NCBI RefSeq assembly: GCF_018401815.1
Contig: NZ_JAGYKG010000001.1
Location: forward strand, 1-64,000
Length of the DNA: 64,000 nt
Reading direction: 5' to 3'
Source of the DNA: Nonlabens sp.
GTDB taxonomy: Bacteria > Bacteroidota > Bacteroidia > Flavobacteriales > Flavobacteriaceae
Shown here: in pieces, positions 46,250-55,287 of the stretch
Numbering within the stretch: position 1 is the first letter of the stretch
Layout: each line of letters opens with the position of its first letter
Made by a program: the position numbers and the translations under genes
The notes under the pieces: model-generated
Database searches by the model: none
Told to the model about the DNA's origin: nothing
What the model saw: only the letters and a program-made list of their open reading frames with translations

Positions 46250-47168
46250 CTCCTAATTTAGAAATGCGACTTTTTAAAAACACATGGTACTTGGTCTCAT
46301 GAAGGTTAAAATACAGATAGCCCATGACAAACATGATTAAAAAGAAAGTCAGTATTCCTGTAATGCTATTGATGGCATAAAAGAAAAATTCTACTGCTTT
46401 TAAAAAGATATTGTTATCTAATTCTATAGTATCTTCTGCACTGTTATAACTGTAAAAAAATATGATAAGCGTAGGTAATAATTGAAATAAAGCAGAGGTA
46501 AGGTAAATAAGAATGCTAGTGATAAAGGAAACCCCTATAGCTTTCCAATACTTAGAAAATAACATTTCCCATCCCTTTCCTAATGCAGCTACGGCATCAA
46601 GGTGCTCATCATAAGCATAGGAAAACATGCTCATACCTATCCAAGTAAAATAGGAAATCAAAATTATAGGAAATATGATCAGCACCCCTACTATGGGTAT
46701 GATTATAGCTATCACAGAAGCTATAGAAACTGGCACAATCGCAATTCCACCTATCAATAGGATCAGGAACATGCCTCCAAATTTCCTTTTAGCAAAATGA
46801 AACACTTCTTTATAGTTGGGGTTATTGCTAGCATCTCTTTCATACAATCGCAAATAAACACCTGCTAAACTGGCGTTTAAAAGGATCACAATCACATTGA
46901 TAACAAAACCTACAACACTAGCGGCAATGCTGGTTTCTAGAGAGCCAGAAATCGCCTGATCAAGGTAAGAACCATTTGACAAAGCTATTAAAGCATCTAG
47001 ACCAGTATCTGCAAGATAATTAGTCAAAAAAAGAATAATGATAAAGATAAAGTTATAGGTGATAAATACCTTAAAAATATTTTTATGATCGCCTTTTAAA
47101 AAATCAAAATAGGCAGTTATTACTCCGCCAAAATCTCTACGCAGCCTCGGCTCTATGTATTTGTTCAT
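46233..47168 (-). CDS. Multi-pass membrane protein of the MoxR operon
   Basis: The 311-residue protein has about six to seven hydrophobic segments (near 35-60, 95-120, 140-180, 200-230, 250-280) with polar loops. It is Ile/Phe-rich, with no catalytic motif. It lies between the SpoIIM-like and DUF4129 genes, overlapping both (32 and 17 nt). Likely the conserved membrane partner of that cluster; function unknown. Confidence 0.72.
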   Translation of the reverse strand: MNKYIEPRLRRDFGGVITAYFDFLKGDHKNIFKVFITYNFIFIIILFLTNYLADTGLDALIALSNGSYLDQAISGSLETSIAASVVGFVINVIVILLNASLAGVYLRLYERDASNNPNYKEVFHFAKRKFGGMFLILLIGGIAIVPVSIASVIAIIIPIVGVLIIFPIILISYFTWIGMSMFSYAYDEHLDAVAALGKGWEMLFSKYWKAIGVSFITSILIYLTSALFQLLPTLIIFFYSYNSAEDTIELDNNIFLKAVEFFFYAINSITGILTFFLIMFVMGYLYFNLHETKYHVFLKSRISKLGVGNEE

Positions 47169-48117
47169 ATTTGTTTTTAACTATTCTAGGGTACACCCCG
47201 TAATACCATATAATTAACATTGCACTTCCTATCACAATAGCCCAGTTGATGATCGCAGGCATAAAGGCATACCTGGTAACAAACCCTTCTATAAAACCTG
47301 CTAGAATAAATAGAGGAATCGTGCTCACCATTACTTTTAAACCAGCCTTTGCACTTTTGACTAAGGAATATTTACGTTCATAAGTACCAGGAAACAGTAA
47401 ACCATTTCCTAAGATAATGCCTGCAGCTCCACAAACAACAATGATAGAAAGCTCTATTGTACCGTGCAACATAATAACACGCCAGGCCTCTAGAGTCACT
47501 CCTTCTTTATAAAACATGGTAAAAAAGGCACCTACCATAATACCATTACTAAAAATAACATATAAAGACCCAATGGAAGTAAGGAAACCTAGCGCAAAAC
47601 ACATCATTCCTACTCGTATGTTATTGATCGTAATACCTAGAAACATCCCACCTTGACCACTGTCCTGATAAACAGCCGTCGGGTTTCCTGCTTCTATATT
47701 TTCTAAAGTCATAGTTACATAGCCGTCTCCTAAGATCAACCTTACAAAACTATCATCAAAAACTGTGCTTATACTACCTATAAATACAGCAACAGCAAAA
47801 GCTAGAATAGCTAAAAGAAATTCTTTTTGATAATCAGAAAAAAACAATGGAAAATCTGTCGTAAAGAACTTTACAATGCTATTTTTGTTTTCTTTCTTAT
47901 TAATATAGATCTTTTGATGCGCTTGACTCGCAAGTGAATTGAGGTACTTTAAGGTATTGGAATTCTTATAATAGGTCTGTGCATACGCCAGATCATTAGT
48001 GAGGTGAATATACAAGTCAGATAAATGATCTGGATTGATCTTGATATTAGCATCTAACGCTCTTTCAAAGGCAATCCATTTTTCTTTATTTTGCTTGATG
48101 AAAGCAGCTTCACGCAT
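47137..48117 (-). CDS. Stage II sporulation protein M (SpoIIM) family membrane protein
   Basis: The protein from the ATG at 48117 (MREAAFIKQNKEKW, the family N-terminus) has about 326 residues; the frame extends upstream to 48186 but that part looks non-native. It has a cytosolic helical start, then about five membrane segments including GMFLGITINNIRVGMMCFALGFLTSIGSLYVIFSNGIMVGAFF and HGTIELSIIVVCGAAGIILG. SpoIIM-like proteins in non-sporulating Bacteroidota sit with RDD and MoxR genes. Sporulation is not implied. It diverges from the RDD gene with 39 nt between start codons. Confidence 0.9.
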   Translation of the reverse strand: MREAAFIKQNKEKWIAFERALDANIKINPDHLSDLYIHLTNDLAYAQTYYKNSNTLKYLNSLASQAHQKIYINKKENKNSIVKFFTTDFPLFFSDYQKEFLLAILAFAVAVFIGSISTVFDDSFVRLILGDGYVTMTLENIEAGNPTAVYQDSGQGGMFLGITINNIRVGMMCFALGFLTSIGSLYVIFSNGIMVGAFFTMFYKEGVTLEAWRVIMLHGTIELSIIVVCGAAGIILGNGLLFPGTYERKYSLVKSAKAGLKVMVSTIPLFILAGFIEGFVTRYAFMPAIINWAIVIGSAMLIIWYYGVYPRIVKNKYEQIHRAEAA

Positions 48118-48156
48118 GGGCTCATTTTTTGAATAATGATATAAACTTACAACCGT

Positions 48157-48879
48157 ATGTCTAATACTGCAATTAACACAGCACAAAATGTAACTATTGA
48201 ATATGAATTTGCTGGTATAGGAAAACGCATTATAGCTTTTTTACTAGATGCTGTCGTACTAATTATCTACATCATCACGGTGTCACTAACCGTTTATAAA
48301 GCAGTGGATTTATTTGATCAAAATAACGTTTTGGGAATAAGAGAATTAACTCTTCTTCCTGTTTTTTGTTATTCCTTATTTATGCATCTTCTGTTTAATG
48401 GGCGTACCCTGGGAAAATTTGTCATGAGAATTAAAGTAGTTAAAGAAGATGGATCTCCTGCACGACTATCTGATTTTCTAATAAGGTGGATATTAAGACT
48501 TATAGATATCGTTTTATTCTTTGGAACCGTAGGAGTTGTAGCTATGTTACTTTCAGAAAGAAAACAACGATTGGGAGATATAGCGGCAAAAACTATTGTG
48601 ATCAATACTAGAAAAAGAACAAAAATATCGCATACCATTTTAGAAGACGTAGACCCAGGTTACCAGCCACAATTTCAAAACGCCGATATCCTTACCGATG
48701 CTGATGTAAATGAAATCAAAGACATCTGCCGTTTAGCAATAGAAAGTCGTGATTACATGACTTTGCAAGAACTGCGCTTGAAGGTAGCATCCCTTCTGAA
48801 AGCAGAATCCGCTCTAAAAGACGAAACTTTTATACGAACTGTTCTTAAAGACTACACGTTTTTAACTCAAGGACGATGA
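48157..48879 (+). CDS. RDD family membrane protein
   Basis: The 240-residue protein has an RDD domain with the FAGIGKRIIAFLLDAVVLI start (Arg, Asp), LFNGRTLGKFVMRIKVV and RWILRLIDIVL, then QRLGDIAAKT. Three to four membrane helices are followed by a cytosolic C-terminal helical part. It is divergent from the SpoIIM-like gene, the usual pairing. It overlaps the TRIC-like gene by 4 nt. Confidence 0.9.
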   Translation: MSNTAINTAQNVTIEYEFAGIGKRIIAFLLDAVVLIIYIITVSLTVYKAVDLFDQNNVLGIRELTLLPVFCYSLFMHLLFNGRTLGKFVMRIKVVKEDGSPARLSDFLIRWILRLIDIVLFFGTVGVVAMLLSERKQRLGDIAAKTIVINTRKRTKISHTILEDVDPGYQPQFQNADILTDADVNEIKDICRLAIESRDYMTLQELRLKVASLLKAESALKDETFIRTVLKDYTFLTQGR

Positions 48880-49502
48880 ATTTTATAGAAGTTATTGATA
48901 TACTAGGAACTATAGCTTTTGCTATATCTGGTGCTTTAGCCGCTTTTTCAAAAAAGCTAGATCCTTTTGGTATTGTTATTATTGCCTTTGTCACTGCTGC
49001 TGGAGGTGGCACCTTAAGAGATATCCTTATAGGTATTGAGCCAATTTCATGGATGCGAAATATGACTTTTATTCATATAATATTGGCCTGTGTTGTCCTC
49101 ACTTTCTTTTTTAGAAAATACTTATTAAAACTGCGTACCACGCTCTTTCTATTTGATACGATAGGAATAGGGCTTTATACGGTTGTAGGTTTAGAAATGG
49201 GACTTAAAGCAGGGTTACATCCATTAATTTGTATCGTACTAGGTTGTATTACAGCTTGTTTTGGTGGTGTAATAAGAGATATTTTGGTGAATGAAATTCC
49301 GGTGATTTTTCGTAAAAATATTTATGCAACTGCCTGTATTTTAGGCGGTGGGGTCTACTTTATACTTCTAAAGTTTCAATTGCCAAACGAAATCATTTTT
49401 CCTGCCTCAGCAATTTCTGTTATCGCTATACGCATAGCAGCTGTGGTGTTTAAAATCAATCTTCCATCACCTTATACGAAAGAAGAAATTATGGAAGACT
49501 AA
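48876..49502 (+). CDS. Trimeric intracellular cation-channel family protein (UPF0126)
   Basis: This 208-residue protein has seven hydrophobic segments with two repeated halves: AISGALAAFSKKLDPFGIVIIAFVTAAGGGTLRDILIG and GMKAG-type GCITACFGGVIRDILVNEIPVIF. The GG(G)xxRDI motif marks the bacterial TRIC/UPF0126 (YadS) family, proposed cation channels. It follows the RDD gene on the same transcript. It ends 9 nt before a palindrome copy. Confidence 0.9.
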   Translation: MNFIEVIDILGTIAFAISGALAAFSKKLDPFGIVIIAFVTAAGGGTLRDILIGIEPISWMRNMTFIHIILACVVLTFFFRKYLLKLRTTLFLFDTIGIGLYTVVGLEMGLKAGLHPLICIVLGCITACFGGVIRDILVNEIPVIFRKNIYATACILGGGVYFILLKFQLPNEIIFPASAISVIAIRIAAVVFKINLPSPYTKEEIMED

Positions 49503-49513
49503 GTTGGTACTAT

Positions 49514-49529
49514 TGCTTTCGCGAAAGCA
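49514..49529. repeat. Dispersed palindrome between converging genes
   Basis: TGCTTTCGCGAAAGCA in the short gap between the TRIC-like gene and the converging rhomboid gene, a terminator-like place. Confidence 0.9.
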
Positions 49530-49544
49530 GAACAATTAAGACCG

Positions 49545-50414
49545 TTAGTCTTTCCCTGCCTTAAACAGATAATCCTTTTCTGCCTTAGATAGCGATTCAT
49601 AACCACTAGAAGAAATTTTATCCAAAATGGAATCCACTTTAGCCTGATCTGTAGATCGAGCAGCAGAATTGGAGGCCTTGTTGTTCCCTTTATAAACCGT
49701 CTTCATCTTAGCTTTGCGTTCTGATTTTGTGGAATTGGACCCAGACTTAAAAAGGCTGGCAAAATAGTCTCCTATTTTTGCAAAACCCTCCAGAATATCT
49801 ATCCCTTCTTTCATACGTATAGCGGTATAATAACCTATTCCTGCTCCTGCAAGATGCGCTAGACTGCCACCAGTATTTACCTGTAACACTACCATGGCTA
49901 GATTAGACGCTAAGAAAAAATAGGCAAAATATTTCAACTTGATGTTCACAAATATGAGTCGGTATTCGGACTCTGGAAAGTAGGAACAAGCAAAAAAGAT
50001 CAAAGCAAAAACTCCTGCACTAGCACCTATCATGCTACCTCCTTTAAAGAACCCAGGCAGTAACCCAGTGGCTAGTATAAAAGAAATGGCACCTCCTAAA
50101 ACTCCCAAAAAGAATAAGGATAGCAATTGCCTGCCTCTAAATATATTTAGGACATACCTTCCCGCAATGTAAATCCCAAAAGCATTCCCTATAAAATGCC
50201 ATAAATCTTCATGAAGAAAACCATACGTAATCCAGCTCCAAGGTTGTAACAAGGCAGGTATAAAACCTTTGACCAGAGCTAGTTGTGAGTAAGCTGGGAA
50301 ATATAAGCGACTCAAAATCCACCCTGATATCGCAGTGAAAAATAAAATCGTTATAAGTTGACCACTCGTATCAAACGAGGCATATTTTGCCTTGAATTTA
50401 TCCCAAATATTCAT
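49545..50414 (-). CDS. Rhomboid family intramembrane serine protease (first)
   Basis: The 289-residue protein has six membrane segments, the catalytic GASAG serine (S132), and the catalytic His in LAHLAGAGIGY (about 187). HEDLWHFIGNAFG gives the rhomboid His-Asn block. The C-terminal 90 residues are a soluble Lys/Ser-rich tail. It is encoded 2 nt after a second rhomboid, an adjacent pair. It cleaves membrane proteins; substrates unknown. Confidence 0.92.
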   Translation of the reverse strand: MNIWDKFKAKYASFDTSGQLITILFFTAISGWILSRLYFPAYSQLALVKGFIPALLQPWSWITYGFLHEDLWHFIGNAFGIYIAGRYVLNIFRGRQLLSLFFLGVLGGAISFILATGLLPGFFKGGSMIGASAGVFALIFFACSYFPESEYRLIFVNIKLKYFAYFFLASNLAMVVLQVNTGGSLAHLAGAGIGYYTAIRMKEGIDILEGFAKIGDYFASLFKSGSNSTKSERKAKMKTVYKGNNKASNSAARSTDQAKVDSILDKISSSGYESLSKAEKDYLFKAGKD

Positions 50415-50416
50415 AC

Positions 50417-51064
50417 TTAATAGATTCTGTATTTATCCATATCATTTTTCTTCCAGTACCACACCATAATAAATCCAAATATCGCTCCTCCTATATGAGC
50501 TAGGTGAGCCACATTAGGATTACTGGCCACGATGTGAAAGGTAGCTAGTAATTCTTTGATCATATAGAACCCTATCAAATATTTAACTTTTATAGGAATA
50601 GGAATAGGAAACAAAACCAACTTCTCGTTGGGATACAACCATAAAAAAGCCGCCATGATGCCATAAACCGCACCACTTGCTCCTACAGATGGAATTCTGT
50701 AACTGGTTGCCATAAAATAAGCATTATTAAAGGTGAAACTATAAAAATCTACTACAGCGACCGTTAAAAAAGCACCAATTCCACACATTAGATAGAAAAA
50801 CAAAAACCGCTGAGATCCCATCCAGCGCTCGATTGCTGGCCCTAAAAAAAATAGAGCAATCATGTTACCAAGCAAGTGTGAGATATCAAAACTATGCACA
50901 AACATATGGGTAACCGGCTGCCAGATATTGAAGTTAGGATTCTTAAAGAACCACAATGCCAAGGTCTCAAATAACTCAGGCGCTAAAAAAGTAATACCTA
51001 GGTATACCATTACATTAATAATGAGTAGGTTTTTAACCATAGGTGGTAAACTGATATTGATCAT
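50417..51064 (-). CDS. Rhomboid family intramembrane serine protease (second)
   Basis: The 215-residue protein has about six membrane segments, WQPVTHMFVHSFDISHLLGNMIALFFLG, the catalytic serine in VGASGAVYG (S130) and the catalytic His in HLAHIGGAIFG (about 190). It is compact, without a tail. It starts right at the mutL stop, and the pair of rhomboids is common after mutL in Flavobacteria. Confidence 0.93.
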   Translation of the reverse strand: MINISLPPMVKNLLIINVMVYLGITFLAPELFETLALWFFKNPNFNIWQPVTHMFVHSFDISHLLGNMIALFFLGPAIERWMGSQRFLFFYLMCGIGAFLTVAVVDFYSFTFNNAYFMATSYRIPSVGASGAVYGIMAAFLWLYPNEKLVLFPIPIPIKVKYLIGFYMIKELLATFHIVASNPNVAHLAHIGGAIFGFIMVWYWKKNDMDKYRIY

Positions 51065-52897
51065 TTAATTAAATTTTGAGTGAAGACTATCTCCAGATAA
51101 GTTGATAAATATTTTTCTCCCAGAAGCAGTTATTTCTGGCTCTTTACAAGCAAATAGTTCATCTAATAAGCTTTCCATCGCCTCACTATTCAATGCCTCA
51201 CCTGTCTTAATAGACATCGTCACAGCCATAGTTTGAGCTAACCTGTCTGCTGGAGAATACTTGTTTTCTGGTAATTCTTGTTGCTCTTTTGCAATGATCG
51301 CCTCTAAAACAAGAGGAACATCTTTTTCTTTTAATTCTAATGGAAGCCCCTCGATCTCTACCACATTATGCTCTAATGTCTTAAATAAAAAGCCAGTATG
51401 TTCTAGTTCTTCTTGCAAATTGATAAGAACAGCCACTTCATTTGCTGGTAAATTGAGCTTAATGGGGAAAAGCAATTGCTGGCTTACTCCATTTTGCACG
51501 GTAAGTTGTCTCAGTAACTTTTCATACAAAATTCGTTCATGTGCGCGTTGTTGATTCACCACCAGCAACCCACTTTTTAAAGTACTGATTACATACTTGC
51601 GCTGTAACTGAAAGATATTGCGCTGCTCTACTTCGGCTTTGTGGAACATAGAAGAGGTACTGCCTTGCGCATGTGTCTCATCAATAAGTTGTGAGGTTTC
51701 TTCTATTCCTGCATACAACGCCTCCCATGGTTGCGTTAGTGGCTTTTGAAATGAAGGTGTTGCATAGGATGTATTGGTATTACTTTCTTGCTGGAAGGGA
51801 TTAAAATCCGGATTTACTTCTATCTTAGGAACCTGCGAATGCGCATTTTTTGCCACATCATAAGGCACTTCATATTGCTTTTCTTGCTGAAAATCAATAG
51901 CATTTACTGAAAACTGCCCTAAAGCGTGCTTGACACTTGATCTAAGAATCGCATATAAACTGTGCTCATCATCAAACTTCACTTCTGTTTTTGTGGGATG
52001 AATATTAATATCTACGCTGTCTCTAGGGACCGTGAGGTATAGGAAATACGACGGATTTGATTTGTCTTTTAAAAGACCTTCAAAAGCACTAGCAACCGCA
52101 TGACTCAAATAATTGTGCCTTACAAACCTATCATTTACAAAAAGGTATTGAAGACCTCGAGTCTTTCTTGCAAATTCAGGTTTGCCAATAAAACCTTTAA
52201 CCGTCACCAACTCGGTTTCTTCATCTACAGGTACTAGTTTTTCACTAGTCTTAGACCCCATAATACCAACAATACGCTGTCTGTAAGTACTTTTCACCAA
52301 ATTAAACAAGGAGGTGTCATTGTGAGTAAAACTCATGGCTACCTCTGGATGTACCATAGCTACTCGGTGAAACTCATCCGTAATATTGCGCAATTCTACT
52401 TGGTCTGATTTCAGAAACTTTCTTCTAGCGGGTACGTTATAAAATAAATTACGTACACTGATCATTGTGCCTTGAGACGTGACTACAGGTTCTTGTCGAC
52501 TGACTTTACTACCTTCTATTTCTAATAGGGTACCTAAGTCGTCCTCTTGTCGTTTAGATTTCACAGCAACTTGTGAAATGGCAGCAACTGAAGCGAGAGC
52601 TTCTCCTCTAAAACCTTTGGTGTACAAGTTAAAAAGATCATCTGCGGTGGCTATTTTTGAGGTAGCATGACGTTCAAAAGCCATACGAGCATCGGTCATG
52701 CTCATTCCCTTTCCATTATCAATCACTTGAATTAAAGTTTTACCAGCATCTTTGACAATTAGCTGTACTTGCATAGCACCTGCATCTATTGCGTTTTCTA
52801 GCAATTCTTTAACCACACTGGCCGGTCGTTGCACCACTTCTCCAGCCGCTATTTGATTAGCAACGTGATCTGGTAATAATTTTATTATGTCTGACAT
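51065..52897 (-). CDS. mutL: DNA mismatch repair protein MutL
   Basis: The 610-residue protein has the GHKL ATPase half (VVKELLENAIDAGA, DNGKGM, ERHATSKI, GFRGEAL) and the MutL C-terminal dimerisation domain. In the position of the endonuclease motif DQHA(x)2E(x)4E it reads NQQRAHERILYE, so Asp and His are changed to Asn and Gln; the late CPHGRP-type block is also absent (SGRKIF). Nicking activity is therefore doubtful. The gene is downstream of a small membrane protein gene, and followed by the two rhomboids. Confidence 0.95.
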   Translation of the reverse strand: MSDIIKLLPDHVANQIAAGEVVQRPASVVKELLENAIDAGAMQVQLIVKDAGKTLIQVIDNGKGMSMTDARMAFERHATSKIATADDLFNLYTKGFRGEALASVAAISQVAVKSKRQEDDLGTLLEIEGSKVSRQEPVVTSQGTMISVRNLFYNVPARRKFLKSDQVELRNITDEFHRVAMVHPEVAMSFTHNDTSLFNLVKSTYRQRIVGIMGSKTSEKLVPVDEETELVTVKGFIGKPEFARKTRGLQYLFVNDRFVRHNYLSHAVASAFEGLLKDKSNPSYFLYLTVPRDSVDINIHPTKTEVKFDDEHSLYAILRSSVKHALGQFSVNAIDFQQEKQYEVPYDVAKNAHSQVPKIEVNPDFNPFQQESNTNTSYATPSFQKPLTQPWEALYAGIEETSQLIDETHAQGSTSSMFHKAEVEQRNIFQLQRKYVISTLKSGLLVVNQQRAHERILYEKLLRQLTVQNGVSQQLLFPIKLNLPANEVAVLINLQEELEHTGFLFKTLEHNVVEIEGLPLELKEKDVPLVLEAIIAKEQQELPENKYSPADRLAQTMAVTMSIKTGEALNSEAMESLLDELFACKEPEITASGRKIFINLSGDSLHSKFN

Positions 52898-52905
52898 GAA
52901 GTCAA

Positions 52906-53187
52906 TTAAAATCTAAAGATGGATAAATCAAAATCGATGATCCAGAGAAAAAGGAACACTAGAATGGCTATGATAATCAAAAGTCTTCTTTTCACCACTA
53001 CATCTGCTCCTTGTTGAAGATCTTGAATCGCATTGCCAAATTTACCTTTTAATCCTACGTTATGGACCGTAGAGCGTTGATCATCAAACTTGTGTTTGAT
53101 TTCAAAGGGTTTTGAACCCGTACTACTTTTATAGTAACGTGGCTCATAATCATATTTTTTATTCTTTCTGCGACCTATCAATCCCAT
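52906..53187 (-). CDS. Small membrane protein upstream of mutL
   Basis: The 93-residue protein has a basic N-terminus, then a soluble stretch and one C-terminal hydrophobic segment (LLIIIAILVFLFLWIIDFDL). No known domain. It precedes mutL by 8 nt on the same strand, which I recall as a conserved Flavobacteria neighbourhood. Function unknown. Confidence 0.75.
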   Translation of the reverse strand: MGLIGRRKNKKYDYEPRYYKSSTGSKPFEIKHKFDDQRSTVHNVGLKGKFGNAIQDLQQGADVVVKRRLLIIIAILVFLFLWIIDFDLSIFRF

Positions 53188-53528
53188 AACCTCTGGTATT
53201 TTACAAATTTAACAAATACTGCTCAGACCTAGTGCAAAGATTGCTCCTAATAAACAGTGAGCTAAAAAATCAAAAGAGATCATAACTAGCTCTGAGAAAA
53301 TACCAGTAGATCCCATTGTTATAGCGGTAAATATACAATCCTCCGGTTATACTTGTCAGATGATAGAACAGGGGAAACCCGTAAAAACTCTTGGGAATCA
53401 AAAAGGATCCCGAATCAAGTGCGGAAAATAATTTCCAAAGTTAAAATTATACAATACTGCCTACTCCAATTTGTGAGCTTGCTCACAAATCAACCTGCCT
53501 GCTGCCTTCTGAAAACTGTGACTGTAAA
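53188..53528. other. Intergenic stretch with short repeats and a hairpin
   Basis: No gene. It holds an 8-bp inverted repeat (TTGTGAGC at 53471-53478 with GCTCACAA at 53481-53488) next to the ABC-F stop codon, plus TCAACCTGCC (53490-53499), also found at 17212 and 27533. The hairpin could be a terminator, though it lacks a good T-run. Confidence 0.55.
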
Positions 53529-55148
53529 CTATACCGAGTACATCTGATCTCTCAATTCCTTGATCTTCTTATCGTCCATATATTCTTCAAAAGTAGTGTA
53601 GCGATCTATCGCGCCGCTAGGAGTCAATTCGATCACACGATTACCTACAGTTTGTGCAAATTCGTGATCATGGGTAGTTAAAAGAACTGTTCCTTTAAAG
53701 TTCTTAAGGCTGTTGTTTAAGGCTTGGATAGATTCTAGATCCAAGTGGTTAGTAGGCTCATCTACCATAAGCACATTTGCTCTTTTCATCATCATGCGAG
53801 AAAGCATGCAACGCACCTTTTCACCACCAGAAAGTACGCGAGCACTTTTTAAAGCTTCTTCTCCTGAAAAAATCATTTTACCTAAAAAACCTCTAATGTG
53901 AACTTCTTCTCTCTCTTCTTCTGTTTGTGCATACTGTCTTAACCAGTCTACTAAATCCATGTCGACATCAAAAAACTCCGAATTATCAACAGGTAAATAA
54001 CTTTGAACGGTAGTTACCCCCCAATTAAAAACTCCTGAATCTGCGGTGGCACGATCGTTTAGAATATCGTAGAATAATGAAGTCGCACGACTATCTCTAG
54101 AGAAAATAACGACTTTATCACCTTTAGCAAGGTTGATGTCTATATCTTTAAAAAGCACCTCTCCATCTACCGAACCTGTAAGTTTCTCTATATTGAGAAT
54201 TTGGTCTCCAGCTTCTCGATCTCTGTCAAAAATAATAGCAGGATACCGTCTAGAAGAAGGTTTTATTTCAGAAATATCTAATTTATCTATCATCTTCTTA
54301 CGAGAAGTAGCTTGTTTAGACTTGGCCATGTTAGCGCTAAATCGAGCAATAAACTCTTGCAATTCTTTTTTCTTGTCTTCCGCCTTTTTATTTGCTTGCT
54401 GGCGCTGTCTTGCAGCAAGTTGAGAGGATTCGTACCAGAAAGTGTAATTCCCACTGTATTGATTGATTTTACCAAAATCAATATCGGCTATATTGGTGCA
54501 CACAGCATCTAAAAAGTGCCTGTCGTGAGATACAACAATTACGGTATTTTCATAATTGGCTAAAAAGTGTTCTAACCATGAAATAGTTTCATAATCCAGA
54601 TCGTTAGTTGGTTCATCCATTACTAGCACATCTGGGCTTCCAAAAAGCGCTTGTGTCAATAATACCCGCACCTTTAATTTATTATCCATATCACTCATCA
54701 AAGTAGAATGATATTCTTCTCCTATTCCTAAGTTAGACAGAAGTGACGCTGCGGCGCTATCGGCATTCCATCCATCCATTTCTTCAAATGCGACTTGAAG
54801 CTCTCCTATTTTATCGGCATTCTCATCGCTATAATCTGCGTAAAGTGCGTCAATCTCTGTTTTTAACTGATAAAGAGGCTTGTTTCCTTTGAGAACTGTT
54901 TCCAGAACCGTATCCTGATCATGGGCATTGTGATCTTGCTCGAGAACAGACATTCTCTTACCTGCTTCCAGACTTACATGACCACTGGTAGGATCCATTT
55001 TACCCGTGAGAATTTTGAGGAAGGTCGATTTACCTGCCCCATTTGCACCAATTATCCCGTAGCAATTGCTGCCACCAAATTTTGCGTTTACCTCGTCAAA
55101 TAATATACGCTTACCGAATTGTACCGATAAATTAGAAACCGTTAACAT
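53529..55148 (-). CDS. ABC-F family ATPase (ribosome-associated type)
   Basis: The 539-residue protein has two fused ATPase domains and no membrane segment, so it belongs to the ABC-F translation factors. The first domain has an intact Walker A, GANGAGKST (34-42), but its signature reads MSDMDNKLK, not LSGG. The second domain has a good LSGGEKVRC signature and Walker B, but its Walker A is replaced (VIFSRDSRATS). The linker (about 230-300) is charged and helical, as in ABC-F. This composite pattern matches a known Bacteroidota subgroup near YbiT/EttA. Confidence 0.9.
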   Translation of the reverse strand: MLTVSNLSVQFGKRILFDEVNAKFGGSNCYGIIGANGAGKSTFLKILTGKMDPTSGHVSLEAGKRMSVLEQDHNAHDQDTVLETVLKGNKPLYQLKTEIDALYADYSDENADKIGELQVAFEEMDGWNADSAAASLLSNLGIGEEYHSTLMSDMDNKLKVRVLLTQALFGSPDVLVMDEPTNDLDYETISWLEHFLANYENTVIVVSHDRHFLDAVCTNIADIDFGKINQYSGNYTFWYESSQLAARQRQQANKKAEDKKKELQEFIARFSANMAKSKQATSRKKMIDKLDISEIKPSSRRYPAIIFDRDREAGDQILNIEKLTGSVDGEVLFKDIDINLAKGDKVVIFSRDSRATSLFYDILNDRATADSGVFNWGVTTVQSYLPVDNSEFFDVDMDLVDWLRQYAQTEEEREEVHIRGFLGKMIFSGEEALKSARVLSGGEKVRCMLSRMMMKRANVLMVDEPTNHLDLESIQALNNSLKNFKGTVLLTTHDHEFAQTVGNRVIELTPSGAIDRYTTFEEYMDDKKIKELRDQMYSV

Positions 55149-55287
55149 AGATTGATTTTTGAATTTGCAAAAATACTCATTCTAGGGAGTTTAAAAAAAA
55201 CTCTTTGCCATCAATTTAACAAGGCATTAACTGGACTTTAAGATCAATAAGTCTTTTTTTGTAGTCACCGCTTTTTTTTGTATCTCT

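Noticed and set aside
47137..48117. Sporulation function for the SpoIIM-like protein
   Set aside because: No other sporulation genes and the family is common in non-sporulating Bacteroidota next to MoxR and RDD genes.
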